DNA of 64,000 nucleotides, taken from assembly GCF_030563405.1 (NCBI RefSeq), contig NZ_CP130749.1, positions 1,426,001 through 1,490,000 on the forward strand. The letters run 5' to 3'. The notes under the pieces were generated by a model, which saw only the letters and a list, made by a program, of their open reading frames with translations, was not told the DNA's origin and ran no database searches. A program made the position numbers and the translations under genes. The number at the start of each line of letters is the position of its first letter. Position 1 is the stretch's first letter. This DNA is from Vibrio sp. SNU_ST1. Lineage in GTDB: Bacteria > Pseudomonadota > Gammaproteobacteria > Enterobacterales > Vibrionaceae. Below are positions 1-7,981 of this stretch, in pieces.

Positions 1-1
1 T

Positions 2-574
2 GAAGATGCGCCTTACCGTGAGCTACGTTTCACTGGTACTGAACTGCCGTTGGTTTCTTCGTTCTGCCCTGATAACTCTATCGTTCTTCGTTCATTCTCT
101 AAGATTGCATCACCAGGTCTACGTATTGGCGCGGTAACAGGCAAACGCAGCTACCTTGAGCCACTGATCAAAGTGAAACAAGGCGCGGACTTACACTCAA
201 GTGTACCAATGCAAGCACTGCTTGTTGGTCTTCTAAAACATGAAGACTTCAACGTACACATGGAAAACATTCGCACACTGTACAAGTCTCGTTATGAGGT
301 TCTGTTCTCAGAGCTAGAAAAACAACTGCCTGCAGATTGCGTGTTAAAAGCCGTAGATGGCGGGATGTTCGTTTGGGTTGAGATCCCAGAGTGCGATACC
401 TTCGAACTGGCTAAAACTCTACTATCGAATGGCGTGGCGGTAGTACCAAGCCCTGTATTCTATCCAAAGGCCGGTGAAGCAAAAGCCGCACTGCGCCTAA
501 ACTTCACAAACGCTAACCCAGAAGAATTGACTGAAGCGGTGAAACGCTTAGCAGAAGGACTTAACCAAGCGTAA
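2..574 (+). CDS. PLP-dependent aminotransferase, C-terminal part (cut by window edge)
   Basis: The frame is open from base 2 with no start in view, so the 5' half lies outside the window. The visible 190 residues are the large- and small-domain C-terminal part of a fold-type I aminotransferase. The motif SFSKIASPGLRIG carries the PLP-binding lysine, and the downstream LRLNFT segment carries the substrate-carboxylate arginine. The spacing resembles the 2-aminoadipate/multi-substrate (LysN/MocR-like) group, but the substrate cannot be assigned from this part. A clear terminator follows 33 bp after the stop, so it ends its transcription unit. Confidence 0.85.
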   Translation, partial: EDAPYRELRFTGTELPLVSSFCPDNSIVLRSFSKIASPGLRIGAVTGKRSYLEPLIKVKQGADLHSSVPMQALLVGLLKHEDFNVHMENIRTLYKSRYEVLFSELEKQLPADCVLKAVDGGMFVWVEIPECDTFELAKTLLSNGVAVVPSPVFYPKAGEAKAALRLNFTNANPEELTEAVKRLAEGLNQA

Positions 575-606
575 TCGCGGCTTAAGTAAAACGAACTAGA
601 TATCAA

Positions 607-640
607 GGCCCTGCTGTATTGTTACAGCAGGGCCTTTTTT
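607..640 (+). terminator. Rho-independent terminator of the aminotransferase gene
   Basis: A perfect 12-bp stem (607-618 with 623-634) around a 4-base loop, GC-rich at its base and followed by six T. It lies 33 bp past the aminotransferase stop. Confidence 0.9.
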
Positions 641-887
641 GTTGAAGAAGCATGTTGTTACCATCAAAAAATGGTTACGGAAAAAAATCCGTTTCTTAAC
701 CGTAAATCCACAACAAATAAGGTGATAAATAACCCTGCACTTGGTTGGTTTTTGTCCTACATCACCTTGGTTATACTGCACCTGATTTTAATAAGCCAAC
801 AAGACAGAACTGAGTCGAAATACTAAGTTTTGATCAAAACAGGCAACCGCTCTGGATTTACGTTCCAGCTCGCAGAAAGGAAAAACC
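641..887. other. Intergenic leader of trhO
   Basis: Together with the terminator this makes a 313-bp gap. It is A/T-rich, with a weak imperfect hairpin near 672-703 (GGTTACGG with CCGT..AACC) and the trhO ribosome-binding site AAAGGA about ten bases before the ATG at 888. No convincing gene was found on either strand. Confidence 0.5.
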
Positions 888-1877
888 ATGTCTCAATATG
901 TTGTATGTGCTCTGTATAAATTCGTAGCACTTGATGATTACCAAGAAATTCGCCAACCACTAACTGACGTGTTAGAAGCCAACCAAATCCGCGGTACTTT
1001 GTTACTTGCGAGTGAAGGCATCAACGGCACCGTTGCGGGTAAGCGTGAATCTATCGACGCCCTTCTTAAATGGTTCAAACAAGACCCTCGCTTAGCTGAT
1101 GTGGTTTACAAAGAGTCGTTCAACCCAGAACAACCATTCAACCGCACCAAGGTTAAGCTTAAGAAAGAGATCGTAACTATGGGCGTTGAGGGTATCGACC
1201 CACGCCACGTTGTGGGTACTTACGTGAAACCAAACGAGTGGAACGCTCTGATTTCTGATCCAGATGTGATTCTGGTTGATACTCGTAACGACTACGAAGT
1301 GGACATCGGCACATTCAAAAATGCGGTAAACCCAAACACAGAAACCTTCCGTGAATTCCCTCAGTACGTTGAAGAAAATCTTGATCCTAAGAAGCACAAG
1401 AAAGTCGCGATGTTCTGCACTGGCGGTATTCGTTGTGAAAAATCAACAGCCTACATGAAAGAGCAAGGCTTTGATGAGGTTTACCACCTTGAAGGCGGCA
1501 TTCTTAAGTACCTAGAAGAAGTGCCAGAAGAAGAGAGCATGTGGGAAGGCGACTGCTACGTATTTGACGGTCGTGTTGCGGTTAACCACCAGCTAGAAAA
1601 AAGCGGCTACGATGTGTGTAACGCTTGTCGCTTGCCAATCACAGACGAAGACAAAGCCTCTGAGCACTTCGAGAAAGGCGTAAGCTGCCCTAAGTGTGTT
1701 GATAAGCACAACGACGAGCAAAAAGCGCGTTTTCGTGAACGAGAAAAGCAAGTTCAACTGTCGAATGCGCGTGGCGAAACTCACGTAGGTGGCGAAGCTG
1801 CTCACCTTATCGAGCAACGTAAGAAAGAAAAGCTAGCACACAAAGAGCAGCAACGCTCTGGTAAGAAAGCGAAGTAG
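888..1877 (+). CDS. trhO: tRNA uridine(34) hydroxylase TrhO (rhodanese family)
   Basis: This 329-residue protein matches the YceA/TrhO family, which hydroxylates uridine 34 of certain tRNAs to 5-hydroxyuridine without prephenate-derived cofactor. An N-terminal ferredoxin-like domain (about residues 1-100) has the LLLASEGINGT stretch. The rhodanese domain (about 120-220) has VDTRNDYE and the active-site loop CTGGIRCEKS. A Cys-rich tail (CNACRLP, CPKC) and a strongly basic C-terminus follow. The ATG at 888 has a good ribosome-binding site. It stands alone between two terminators. Length is close to the 350 residues of E. coli YceA. Confidence 0.93.
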   Translation: MSQYVVCALYKFVALDDYQEIRQPLTDVLEANQIRGTLLLASEGINGTVAGKRESIDALLKWFKQDPRLADVVYKESFNPEQPFNRTKVKLKKEIVTMGVEGIDPRHVVGTYVKPNEWNALISDPDVILVDTRNDYEVDIGTFKNAVNPNTETFREFPQYVEENLDPKKHKKVAMFCTGGIRCEKSTAYMKEQGFDEVYHLEGGILKYLEEVPEEESMWEGDCYVFDGRVAVNHQLEKSGYDVCNACRLPITDEDKASEHFEKGVSCPKCVDKHNDEQKARFREREKQVQLSNARGETHVGGEAAHLIEQRKKEKLAHKEQQRSGKKAK

Positions 1878-1900
1878 TTTTTAATATTACTAAAATAATA

Positions 1901-1944
1901 AAGGGCATCAACGAATCCACAATGGAACGTTAATGCCCTTTTTT
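1901..1944 (+). terminator. Rho-independent terminator of trhO
   Basis: Stem AAGGGCAT plus AACG (1901-1913) pairs with CGTT plus ATGCCCTT (1928-1940), with one mismatch and a 14-base loop, then a T run to 1944. It is 23 bp past the trhO stop. Confidence 0.85.
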
Positions 1945-2033
1945 GATCCTGCTCTCGCTTTGTGTTTAGGAACACATTTATCTTCAAAAATAGGCTCTAT
2001 ACTGAAGTTAATTAGACAAGTGAGGAAGTGCCA

Positions 2034-2291
2034 ATGCTCAATGAAAACCATGCCTTTATCTTAGATTTCCCAGATCTTAAATTAGACATTGTTCAGCTCA
2101 ACCACGACGACGAAAAATTCAAAGCAGACATGCAGAAATACCACCAACTCGACTACGACATCCGTCAGCTAGAAATCTCTGGCAGCCCTATCGATGACGA
2201 CAGCATGCACAACCTCAAAGTAGAACGCATGGAGCTAAAAGACTCGCTACACAAACAGCTCACGCGCCACCACGCGCTTAAGATCGTATAG
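2034..2291 (+). CDS. YdcH/DUF465 family small protein
   Basis: 85 residues, acidic and helical, of the DUF465 (YdcH) type: a short alpha-hairpin with the pattern H-x-LD-x-I-RQLE and a conserved LK-x-ER-x-x-LKD second helix. The ATG at 2034 was chosen because GAGG sits 8 bases upstream; the GTG six bases earlier lies inside that spacer. The cellular role of this family is unknown; proteins of this fold are small cytoplasmic coiled-coil hairpins. It is a single-gene unit ending in a hairpin terminator. Confidence 0.85.
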   Translation: MLNENHAFILDFPDLKLDIVQLNHDDEKFKADMQKYHQLDYDIRQLEISGSPIDDDSMHNLKVERMELKDSLHKQLTRHHALKIV

Positions 2292-2316
2292 AAAAATCAA
2301 TCCAAGACTTTATTCT

Positions 2317-2341
2317 AAGCCATGCACCACGCATGGCTTTT
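2317..2341 (+). terminator. Rho-independent terminator after the DUF465 gene
   Basis: AAGCCATGC pairs with GCATGGCTT around ACCAC, followed by T residues, 25 bp after the stop. Confidence 0.85.
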
Positions 2342-2431
2342 GGGTTTCATAACATCACAAATCTAAGCTAATTCGGCTTCTTCAATTATGTTACTGCTTG
2401 CTTATTCAAAAATGTTTGATAAGGAAGCTGA

Positions 2432-2893
2432 GTGACAATGAAAGAAGAGAATATACAATTCCAACTCGTTTCAAATTCTGAATTCGAAGAACTGTTTGCG
2501 TGTGTTAAACAAGGTATTTTCATACACATAGATAGCGTTTTCGGGTGGGACGACGACTTCCAACGTAAGCGACTTTTAAACGATTACCATCCCTCTTGGT
2601 TTCATTGGGTATACCTAGGAAAACAAAGGGTTGGACTTGTGTGTTTTAAGCCTTATGACAACGCATACCATGTTCATTTGCTGATCATTTCCCCTCAATA
2701 TCAAGGCCGTACGCTTGGTAAGGAAGTCATGACTCTCATACATAAGAGAGCCATGGAAGAGCGACGAGAGCATGTCACTCTGTCGAGCTTTAGAAATAAC
2801 ACTCGCGCCATTAGCTTTTATCAGTCACTTGGCTACCGAGTTGTTGATGAAGGAGATGATGATTTTGTGGGGATGGCTCTCTATTTAAACTAG
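2432..2893 (+). CDS. GNAT family N-acetyltransferase
   Basis: About 151-153 residues with the GNAT fold. The acetyl-CoA loop is seen in VHLLIISPQYQGRTLGKEVM (the Q/R-x-x-G-x-G/A pattern is Q-G-R-T-L-G), followed by the strand and helix RNNTRAISFYQSLGYR typical of the C-terminal motif. AAGGA at 2421-2425 gives 6-base spacing to the GTG at 2432, but the ATG at 2438 is an equally possible start. The substrate is unknown. It converges on the manA pseudogene, with only 11 bp between the stops. Confidence 0.85.
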   Translation: MTMKEENIQFQLVSNSEFEELFACVKQGIFIHIDSVFGWDDDFQRKRLLNDYHPSWFHWVYLGKQRVGLVCFKPYDNAYHVHLLIISPQYQGRTLGKEVMTLIHKRAMEERREHVTLSSFRNNTRAISFYQSLGYRVVDEGDDDFVGMALYLN

Positions 2894-2904
2894 AAGCGAC
2901 TTCG

Positions 2905-4088
2905 CTAATTAAACGCTCTCGCCACTCGCCCTTTGCTGCTCAATTCGTAATGGCCAATATAGGCTGGGATAAATACCGATTGCCCTTTGGTGAGGGTTAA
3001 GTGCTCGCCTTTCTGACTCATTAGCACTAGATCATCATCTATTGCCATTAAAATTTCAGCGCCACTTGTGATAACTTCTTCTTGATGAGGACGATGAAAG
3101 ATATTGAAATTGAAGTCACTGACCGGGATATCACAACAATCACATTTACCCAGTTTTGATGGCTCTAACAACAAGCCTTCGAACGGAATTGGTGTGAATT
3201 TTGTGCAGACGACTAACTCAGCGACATCAATGTGTTTTGGCGTTAAACCTGCTCGTAGCACGTTGTCTGAATTTGCCATAACCTCAAGCCCGGTACCTTT
3301 AATGTAAGCGTGCGGAGTGTTCGCATTCAAATACATCGCTTCACCTGGCTTTAGTGTGATCAAGTTAAGCAACAGAACACAAAACAGACCGATATCGTTC
3401 GGGTACTGATGGCTGAGTTCAATGAGCAATGCAAATTCTGTTTGATCTTGGTGAGCCTCTGCGTAAGTCAGAAGTTGCTCTAGTGCTTGATGTTTACGTT
3501 GGTCATTAAGCGTTAATAGATCACGGAAAAACGCTTCTAAACCTAGAGAGTCAAGGTGGGTTCCAAACTCTTCAACCAAGCCAGCGAGCACGCTAGAGTC
3601 CAACCTTCTGAACAAACCTAATACTTGGTTTAACTCTCGAAAGCCATTCATCGCTTGGTACTCAGTGACGCGTAAACCAATTCAGGCTTGTGATTCGAGT
3701 CTTTGTAATTACGATGACCTGCGGTCAGCGGGATCTTTGCTTGCTCCTCTTTCGCAAAGCCTAATTCAGCTTGTCGCTTGTTTGGATGCACCTGAACAGA
3801 CAGCGCTTTTTCTGCCGCCAAGATTTTAAACAAGAACGGTAGCTCACCAAAATCCTGAGCAATATCGCTTGATAGATAGGCCGGTTTATTCTTGTTAATC
3901 AGCTCAGAGAGAGGCACCAAATGTTGGTCAAGCTTAACCATTGAGCAACCTTTTGGATGCGCTCCCATCCAAACTTCCGCTTGCGGCTCTTGTGACTCAT
4001 TCTTAAAGCCAAACAGTTCACGTATCGAAGAAATACTCCCTCATGCATAATTTTGGATGGCGTTTTCCGTAGTGAGCCCTTTGAACAC
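2905..4088 (-). pseudogene. manA: Mannose-6-phosphate isomerase, broken by a nonsense codon and a frameshift
   Basis: Joined frames give a near full-length type I phosphomannose isomerase (fructose-6-P/mannose-6-P interconversion). Metal- and substrate-site segments remain: SVQVHPNK, NHKPELVYA, NTPHAY, VLRAGLTPKHID. Two lesions break it. In the N-terminal AIQNYA-W-GS motif the Trp codon is TGA (4041-4043 on the plus strand). One base is missing between 3669 and 3668, so NHKPELVYA runs into a stop while the correct continuation TEYQAMNGFRE is in the next frame. No ATG precedes the motif; the frame can open at a GTG at 4088 just after an in-frame stop. The fragments 3648-3968 and 2905-3651 could only give partial proteins. 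Conservation elsewhere points to recent decay or sequence error. Confidence 0.88.
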
Positions 4089-4151
4089 AATTCAGAGAGC
4101 TTATTTCTAATAACGTAAATAATTAGAAAGACTACAGAGAGCAGCTAGAAC

Positions 4152-4194
4152 CCACATGAGATGAGGTCTTAGACACAATAGGAAAAACTCTTAG
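4152..4194 (-). promoter_or_regulatory. Putative UhpA-type operator upstream of manA
   Basis: 43 bp that match 34 of 43 bases with 9475-9517 upstream of uhpT. Read on the minus strand, it holds two CTAAGA direct repeats 22 bp apart (two helical turns) with a TTTTTCC block between them and a TCTCATG segment after them. It lies 64 bp before the manA GTG. Binding by UhpA is inferred from position only. Confidence 0.55.
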
Positions 4195-4249
4195 AAACGG
4201 GTGAGAGCGGTGAAAAACGTAAAAAGAGTCACATTTGAATGCTAAGTAT

Positions 4250-4305
4250 AAAAAACGCTGAAGATAGAATAGCTGCACAATAACCAGAGGACCATTAGCA
4301 GCTAT
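4250..4305 (-). terminator. Possible weak terminator after uhpC
   Basis: On the minus strand GATAGCTGC and GCAGCTAT form an 8-bp stem with a long loop (4269-4305). A run of six T (4250-4255) follows only after about a dozen bases. The geometry is poor, so readthrough toward manA is plausible. Confidence 0.3.
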
Positions 4306-4325
4306 CTTATTTACGAAGAAATCCC

Positions 4326-5666
4326 TTAAAAGCCAGAGCGAACCTCTGCATTTTTCTGAGGTGATTGAGCTTGCAGGAAAGGCAGTAGCAACAAGCCAAT
4401 AACGGCCGCACAAGTAGAGATGGTAATGAAGAACCCACTCCAGCCGTAAATTTCTAGAACGAGCGCTAATGGGTAACCAGAAAGAGCTGCACCCATGTAA
4501 GCAAACAAGCCAACAAAGCCTGTCGCCGCCCCGGCAGAGTCTTTATGTGAGCATTCCGCGGCAGCCATACCTATTAGCATTTGAGGGCCAAAAACAAAAA
4601 ATCCTACACAAAACAGCCCAGCCGCCTGAAACACAAAGTTGGTTAAAGGCATAAGCCATAAAGCGGATACCGAGAGGAAGATACCAATCGCGAACAGGAT
4701 ATTCATGGGACCACGGTTACCACCAAACAGCCTATCCGATCCCCATCCAGCAACAAGTGAACCAACGAAACCGCCAATCTCAAACAGAGACAACGCAGCG
4801 TTGGCGTTTATCAAACTATAATCGTGCTCTTCGGTGAGATATAAATTGCCCCAGTCGTTAACTGCCGTTCTTACGATGTAAACCAACACATAGCTAAAGG
4901 CGAGCAGCCAAATGTACTTATTGTTGAACACATAGGTTTTCAGGATCTCTCGATAGCTTAACCCTTGTCCATGGCTCTCTTGCGCCAACTCTAGATGGTC
5001 ACTGCGCCACTTCCCTACCGTCGGAAGTCCCATGGTAGTGGGCTTATCACGTAAGCGCCAGCAAACGATAAAACCAATAAGTACACCAATCACACCCGGC
5101 CAGATAAACCCTGCTCGCCAACTGAATTGCAGCGTTAGATAACCCACGAGAATAGGAATTAGCGCTCCACCAACGTTGTGTGCTGTATTCCATATAGCCC
5201 AGCGAAAGCCTCTTTCGGAGCGAGAATACCAGGTCGTCAATAACTTGGAACACGATGGCCAGCCCCAACCTTGGAACCATGCATTAAGCACCCAAAGCGA
5301 TATAAAAGCCACCAACGAACTAGAAAAGCCAAACGCGATATTGATCAAGCCTGTCGCGATCAGGCCAAGTCCCATGAAATAGCGGGGGTTTGAACGGTCC
5401 GATATTGTTCCTGAGATAAATTTCGATAAGCCGTAAGAAAGGTAAAAGAGCGTACCAATTAAGCCGATATCACCTTTGTCTAAACCAAGGTCGGTGATCA
5501 TGGCTGGCGCGGCATAATTAAAGGTTTTACGAGTGAAGTAAAAACCGGCATAGCCGACATACATTCCTATCATGATGTGGAGGCGCCAGTAACGATAACT
5601 CTGATTGATCTCATCATCAGTTAGGGCATCACTCTTTGAAGTTTTTGAGCGCAGAAATCCAAACAT
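4326..5666 (-). CDS. uhpC: UhpC-like membrane sensor (MFS/OPA family)
   Basis: About 446 residues and very like E. coli UhpC throughout: SYRYWRLHIMIGMYVGYAGF, FYFTRKTFN, SDRSNPRYFMG and a C-terminal FVFGPQMLIGMAAAECSHKD. It has twelve predicted membrane segments of the organophosphate:phosphate antiporter family. UhpC binds external glucose-6-phosphate and works with UhpB to switch on UhpA; it transports poorly. The ATG at 5666 is preferred; a GTG at 5678 would overlap the uhpB stop by four bases. It is the last intact gene of the cluster. Confidence 0.92.
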   Translation of the reverse strand: MFGFLRSKTSKSDALTDDEINQSYRYWRLHIMIGMYVGYAGFYFTRKTFNYAAPAMITDLGLDKGDIGLIGTLFYLSYGLSKFISGTISDRSNPRYFMGLGLIATGLINIAFGFSSSLVAFISLWVLNAWFQGWGWPSCSKLLTTWYSRSERGFRWAIWNTAHNVGGALIPILVGYLTLQFSWRAGFIWPGVIGVLIGFIVCWRLRDKPTTMGLPTVGKWRSDHLELAQESHGQGLSYREILKTYVFNNKYIWLLAFSYVLVYIVRTAVNDWGNLYLTEEHDYSLINANAALSLFEIGGFVGSLVAGWGSDRLFGGNRGPMNILFAIGIFLSVSALWLMPLTNFVFQAAGLFCVGFFVFGPQMLIGMAAAECSHKDSAGAATGFVGLFAYMGAALSGYPLALVLEIYGWSGFFITISTCAAVIGLLLLPFLQAQSPQKNAEVRSGF

Positions 5667-5674
5667 ATTCGTTC

Positions 5675-7171
5675 TCACACTTTAGGTAATGTAACGCTGA
5701 TATTGGTACCCGAAGATGAGCTATTAGCGTTGATTGTCATCTTGCCACCGAGCGCCTGAACACGCTCTTGCATACCACGAACCCCCATTCCCTTGAGAAG
5801 ATCTTGCGCTGTAAAACCAACGCCATTATCTGATATCTGAAGATAAGCCTGATCATCCAAAATCAGTTCAATTTTAATCTCGCTCGCACTGGCGTATTTA
5901 TGGGCGTTATTTAGGGACTCTTGGCAAAGTCTGAAGAGAGTGACCTTAAGCGTGTCACTCAAACATGAATAATCACCTTGCCAATTTAGCCAGATATCAA
6001 CGCCGTGATCTGAAAACTCCATTTCCCGAATGAGCTGTTCAACGGAGTCCTTTAGGTCAAGGTCATCCAACATTTTAGGTCTTAGTTTTGTGAGTAGGCG
6101 TTTGGTGGTGTCATAAACATTCAAAGACAACGACTCAATCGTGCCCGCACAACGAACACTCATTTCAGCGGCATCAACACGCTTAATAATGTTTGCTTGA
6201 GTTCGAATCGCCGTGATGTTCTGACCGATTTCATCGTGTAGCTCACGAGCAATGTCACGACGAACCGATTCTTCAGCCGTGATTAACTGACGTGAAAGAT
6301 TTTGATTTCTGGAGAGCTCACTGCGCAATTTCGAATTGAGATCTTTTTGCTTTTGAACCGCAAGACCCAGCAATATGCCAGTGATGGTTTGAGCAGAAAG
6401 AGACAAGAGTAAATCGGTAATCTCGAGTTTGGATGTTCCGCTGTGAGCTGCGATCAGCGCGACGCTGTTTAATAGAGTCGCCAGTAATGCGCCCTGCCAT
6501 CCGTAACGAACGGCGAGCAGGATAATGGGGATAGCCATACAGAATGGGGCGAAGCGTCTTAACTCATCAGGCAAACTGGTTTGTATCAAAATACTGGCCA
6601 CCAGCAACACACTGTATAAAGCGATGTGCCGGATTTTGAACTCTACAACATTATGGATTAGGTAAGAGCTCAGTGGCGCCCACTTATTTTGGAATAGGTA
6701 ATTCCATACCAGATAACACATCGGCACTAACATCAAACCACCCGTGATGCTCACCAACCACACCATGTAAACAGCCGGAACATGAGAACTCACCACGGCA
6801 ACATTGATGAGTGCTGTGACCATGATTAAGCTCACCATCACTAACAAGTGACGATTCAGGTCACCAGAATAATAACGTTTGGCAATTAGAGTGGCTGGAA
6901 TACTTAGTCCACTGGCGATTAGTATCGTCAGCCATTGAGGTTCATCAAGTAGTAGAGCTAGGGCAATCGCGAGCCCCCACTCTGCAATATAGATAGCAGG
7001 CCAATAGTGAGTGCGAGTGTGCAGCGTCATTCCTAACCGGAGTGAGAATGGGAAAAGCAGAATGGCTAACTCAGGGTCATTAATGAAATAGAAGGCAATA
7101 ACCCATAAACAGAACCATGCACAGCCAGCCATAAAAACCCCGCATAAGGAGGTGGCTAGATAAGAACGCAC
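5675..7171 (-). CDS. uhpB: UhpB-like sensor histidine kinase
   Basis: 498 residues. About 280 residues of hydrophobic N-terminal segments (MASE1-like membrane domain, eight or so helices) are followed by a HisKA_3 dimerisation domain with the phospho-acceptor in RELHDEIGQN (His about residue 312). A HATPase domain follows, with an N box near LNNAHKYA, and DNGVGF and GMGVRGMQERV loops. Its family role is to phosphorylate UhpA when UhpC senses hexose phosphate. The GTG start overlaps the last base of the uhpA stop, implying coupled translation. Confidence 0.92.
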   Translation of the reverse strand: MRSYLATSLCGVFMAGCAWFCLWVIAFYFINDPELAILLFPFSLRLGMTLHTRTHYWPAIYIAEWGLAIALALLLDEPQWLTILIASGLSIPATLIAKRYYSGDLNRHLLVMVSLIMVTALINVAVVSSHVPAVYMVWLVSITGGLMLVPMCYLVWNYLFQNKWAPLSSYLIHNVVEFKIRHIALYSVLLVASILIQTSLPDELRRFAPFCMAIPIILLAVRYGWQGALLATLLNSVALIAAHSGTSKLEITDLLLSLSAQTITGILLGLAVQKQKDLNSKLRSELSRNQNLSRQLITAEESVRRDIARELHDEIGQNITAIRTQANIIKRVDAAEMSVRCAGTIESLSLNVYDTTKRLLTKLRPKMLDDLDLKDSVEQLIREMEFSDHGVDIWLNWQGDYSCLSDTLKVTLFRLCQESLNNAHKYASASEIKIELILDDQAYLQISDNGVGFTAQDLLKGMGVRGMQERVQALGGKMTINANSSSSGTNISVTLPKV

Positions 7172-7779
7172 TAGTACTGGTCTTGAGTGAACAATTTAGC
7201 TAACTCAACGTTGTTCTTAACATTGAGTTTGTCCATGGCATTGGCACGGTGCACATGTACTGTTTTATGGCTAACCTTCAACTCGACGGCAATAGATTTC
7301 ACGTCGAGCCCTGTCGCCAATAACTGGCACACTTCGCTTTCCCTGCGGGTGAGCTGATTTAACGAGGCTTTATTCTTCATTGGTGTCGCAAGTTTTATGG
7401 CGATATCTGGCGTAAGGTAGCAGCCGCCATTTGCGCTCGTGTGTACGGCCTGAATTAACTCATCAGGGCTACAGCGTTTACTGAGATAACCTTTAGCTCC
7501 TAACTCTAATGACTTTTCAACCATCGCCGGAGAGTCATGTACGCTCAACATAATGCTAGCAATGCCAGATGGAATCTCTTCCAATAAGCTCAGGCCACTT
7601 TCGTCTTGCATTGAAATATCCAAGATAACGACATCAGGGTGACAACTTGGCAGTCCGAGGCGCGCTTCTGCCGCAGAGTTAAACTCCCCCACGACCGTGA
7701 TATCAGCTTCAAGACTGAGTAATTGAGCAAAGCCAGAGCGAACAATGACATGGTCATCAACAAGCGCAACATTAATCAT
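7171..7779 (-). CDS. uhpA: UhpA-like response regulator (NarL/LuxR type)
   Basis: 202 residues from the ATG at 7779 (a TTG at 7791 is also in frame). The receiver domain has acidic pair DD (residues 8-9), phospho-acceptor Asp54 in VVILDIS and the conserved Lys in GYLSKRCSPDELI. The LuxR-type helix-turn-helix follows at about 140-195 (LTRRESEVCQLLATG, HKTVHVHRANAMDKL). Identity to E. coli UhpA is obvious by eye. It activates uhpT transcription. It is preceded by the uhpT terminator and its own upstream region, so it may have a separate basal promoter. Confidence 0.93.
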   Translation of the reverse strand: MINVALVDDHVIVRSGFAQLLSLEADITVVGEFNSAAEARLGLPSCHPDVVILDISMQDESGLSLLEEIPSGIASIMLSVHDSPAMVEKSLELGAKGYLSKRCSPDELIQAVHTSANGGCYLTPDIAIKLATPMKNKASLNQLTRRESEVCQLLATGLDVKSIAVELKVSHKTVHVHRANAMDKLNVKNNVELAKLFTQDQY

Positions 7780-7802
7780 GATATTAACCAAAATTAAGAG
7801 TA

Positions 7803-7832
7803 AAAAAGAAAAATAGCCCCAACAGGAGCTAT
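7803..7832 (-). terminator. Terminator between uhpT and uhpA
   Basis: On the minus strand ATAGCTCC pairs with GGGGCTAT (one mismatch) around a 4-base loop, followed by TTTTCTTTTTT. It lies about 150 bp after the uhpT stop and just before uhpA, so uhpT and uhpABC are probably only partly co-transcribed. Confidence 0.8.
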
Positions 7833-7889
7833 CTAAAATTAAGTTTATTGATAGAGATGATACTGAATCGAACTAACGATTGGTATGAT

Positions 7890-7921
7890 CTCACGAGCTT
7901 TAAACCAATAAATCACGTGAG
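7890..7921. promoter_or_regulatory. Inverted repeat upstream of uhpA
   Basis: CTCACG (7890-7895) and CGTGAG (7916-7921) form a 6-bp inverted repeat with a 20-bp spacer in the uhpT-uhpA gap. It could be an operator or part of the mRNA end; nothing further supports either. Confidence 0.25.
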
Positions 7922-7981
7922 ACTATCTACCCGAAACTCTCTTTGCGACAACAAATGCGCGAGAACAAGTATTCAGACAAG

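Noticed and set aside
596..781. 61-codon minus-strand frame after the aminotransferase
   Set aside because: It starts in A/T-rich leader and its end overlaps the terminator hairpin; no ribosome-binding site or family resemblance.
3899..4090. 63-codon frame over the manA N-terminus
   Set aside because: It is out of frame with the recognisable manA segments; the conserved NYA-stop-GS reading is the frame that fits the family.
4132..4413. 93-codon minus-strand frame overlapping the end of uhpC
   Set aside because: It is a shadow of the uhpC 3' end in another frame and runs through the shared operator region.
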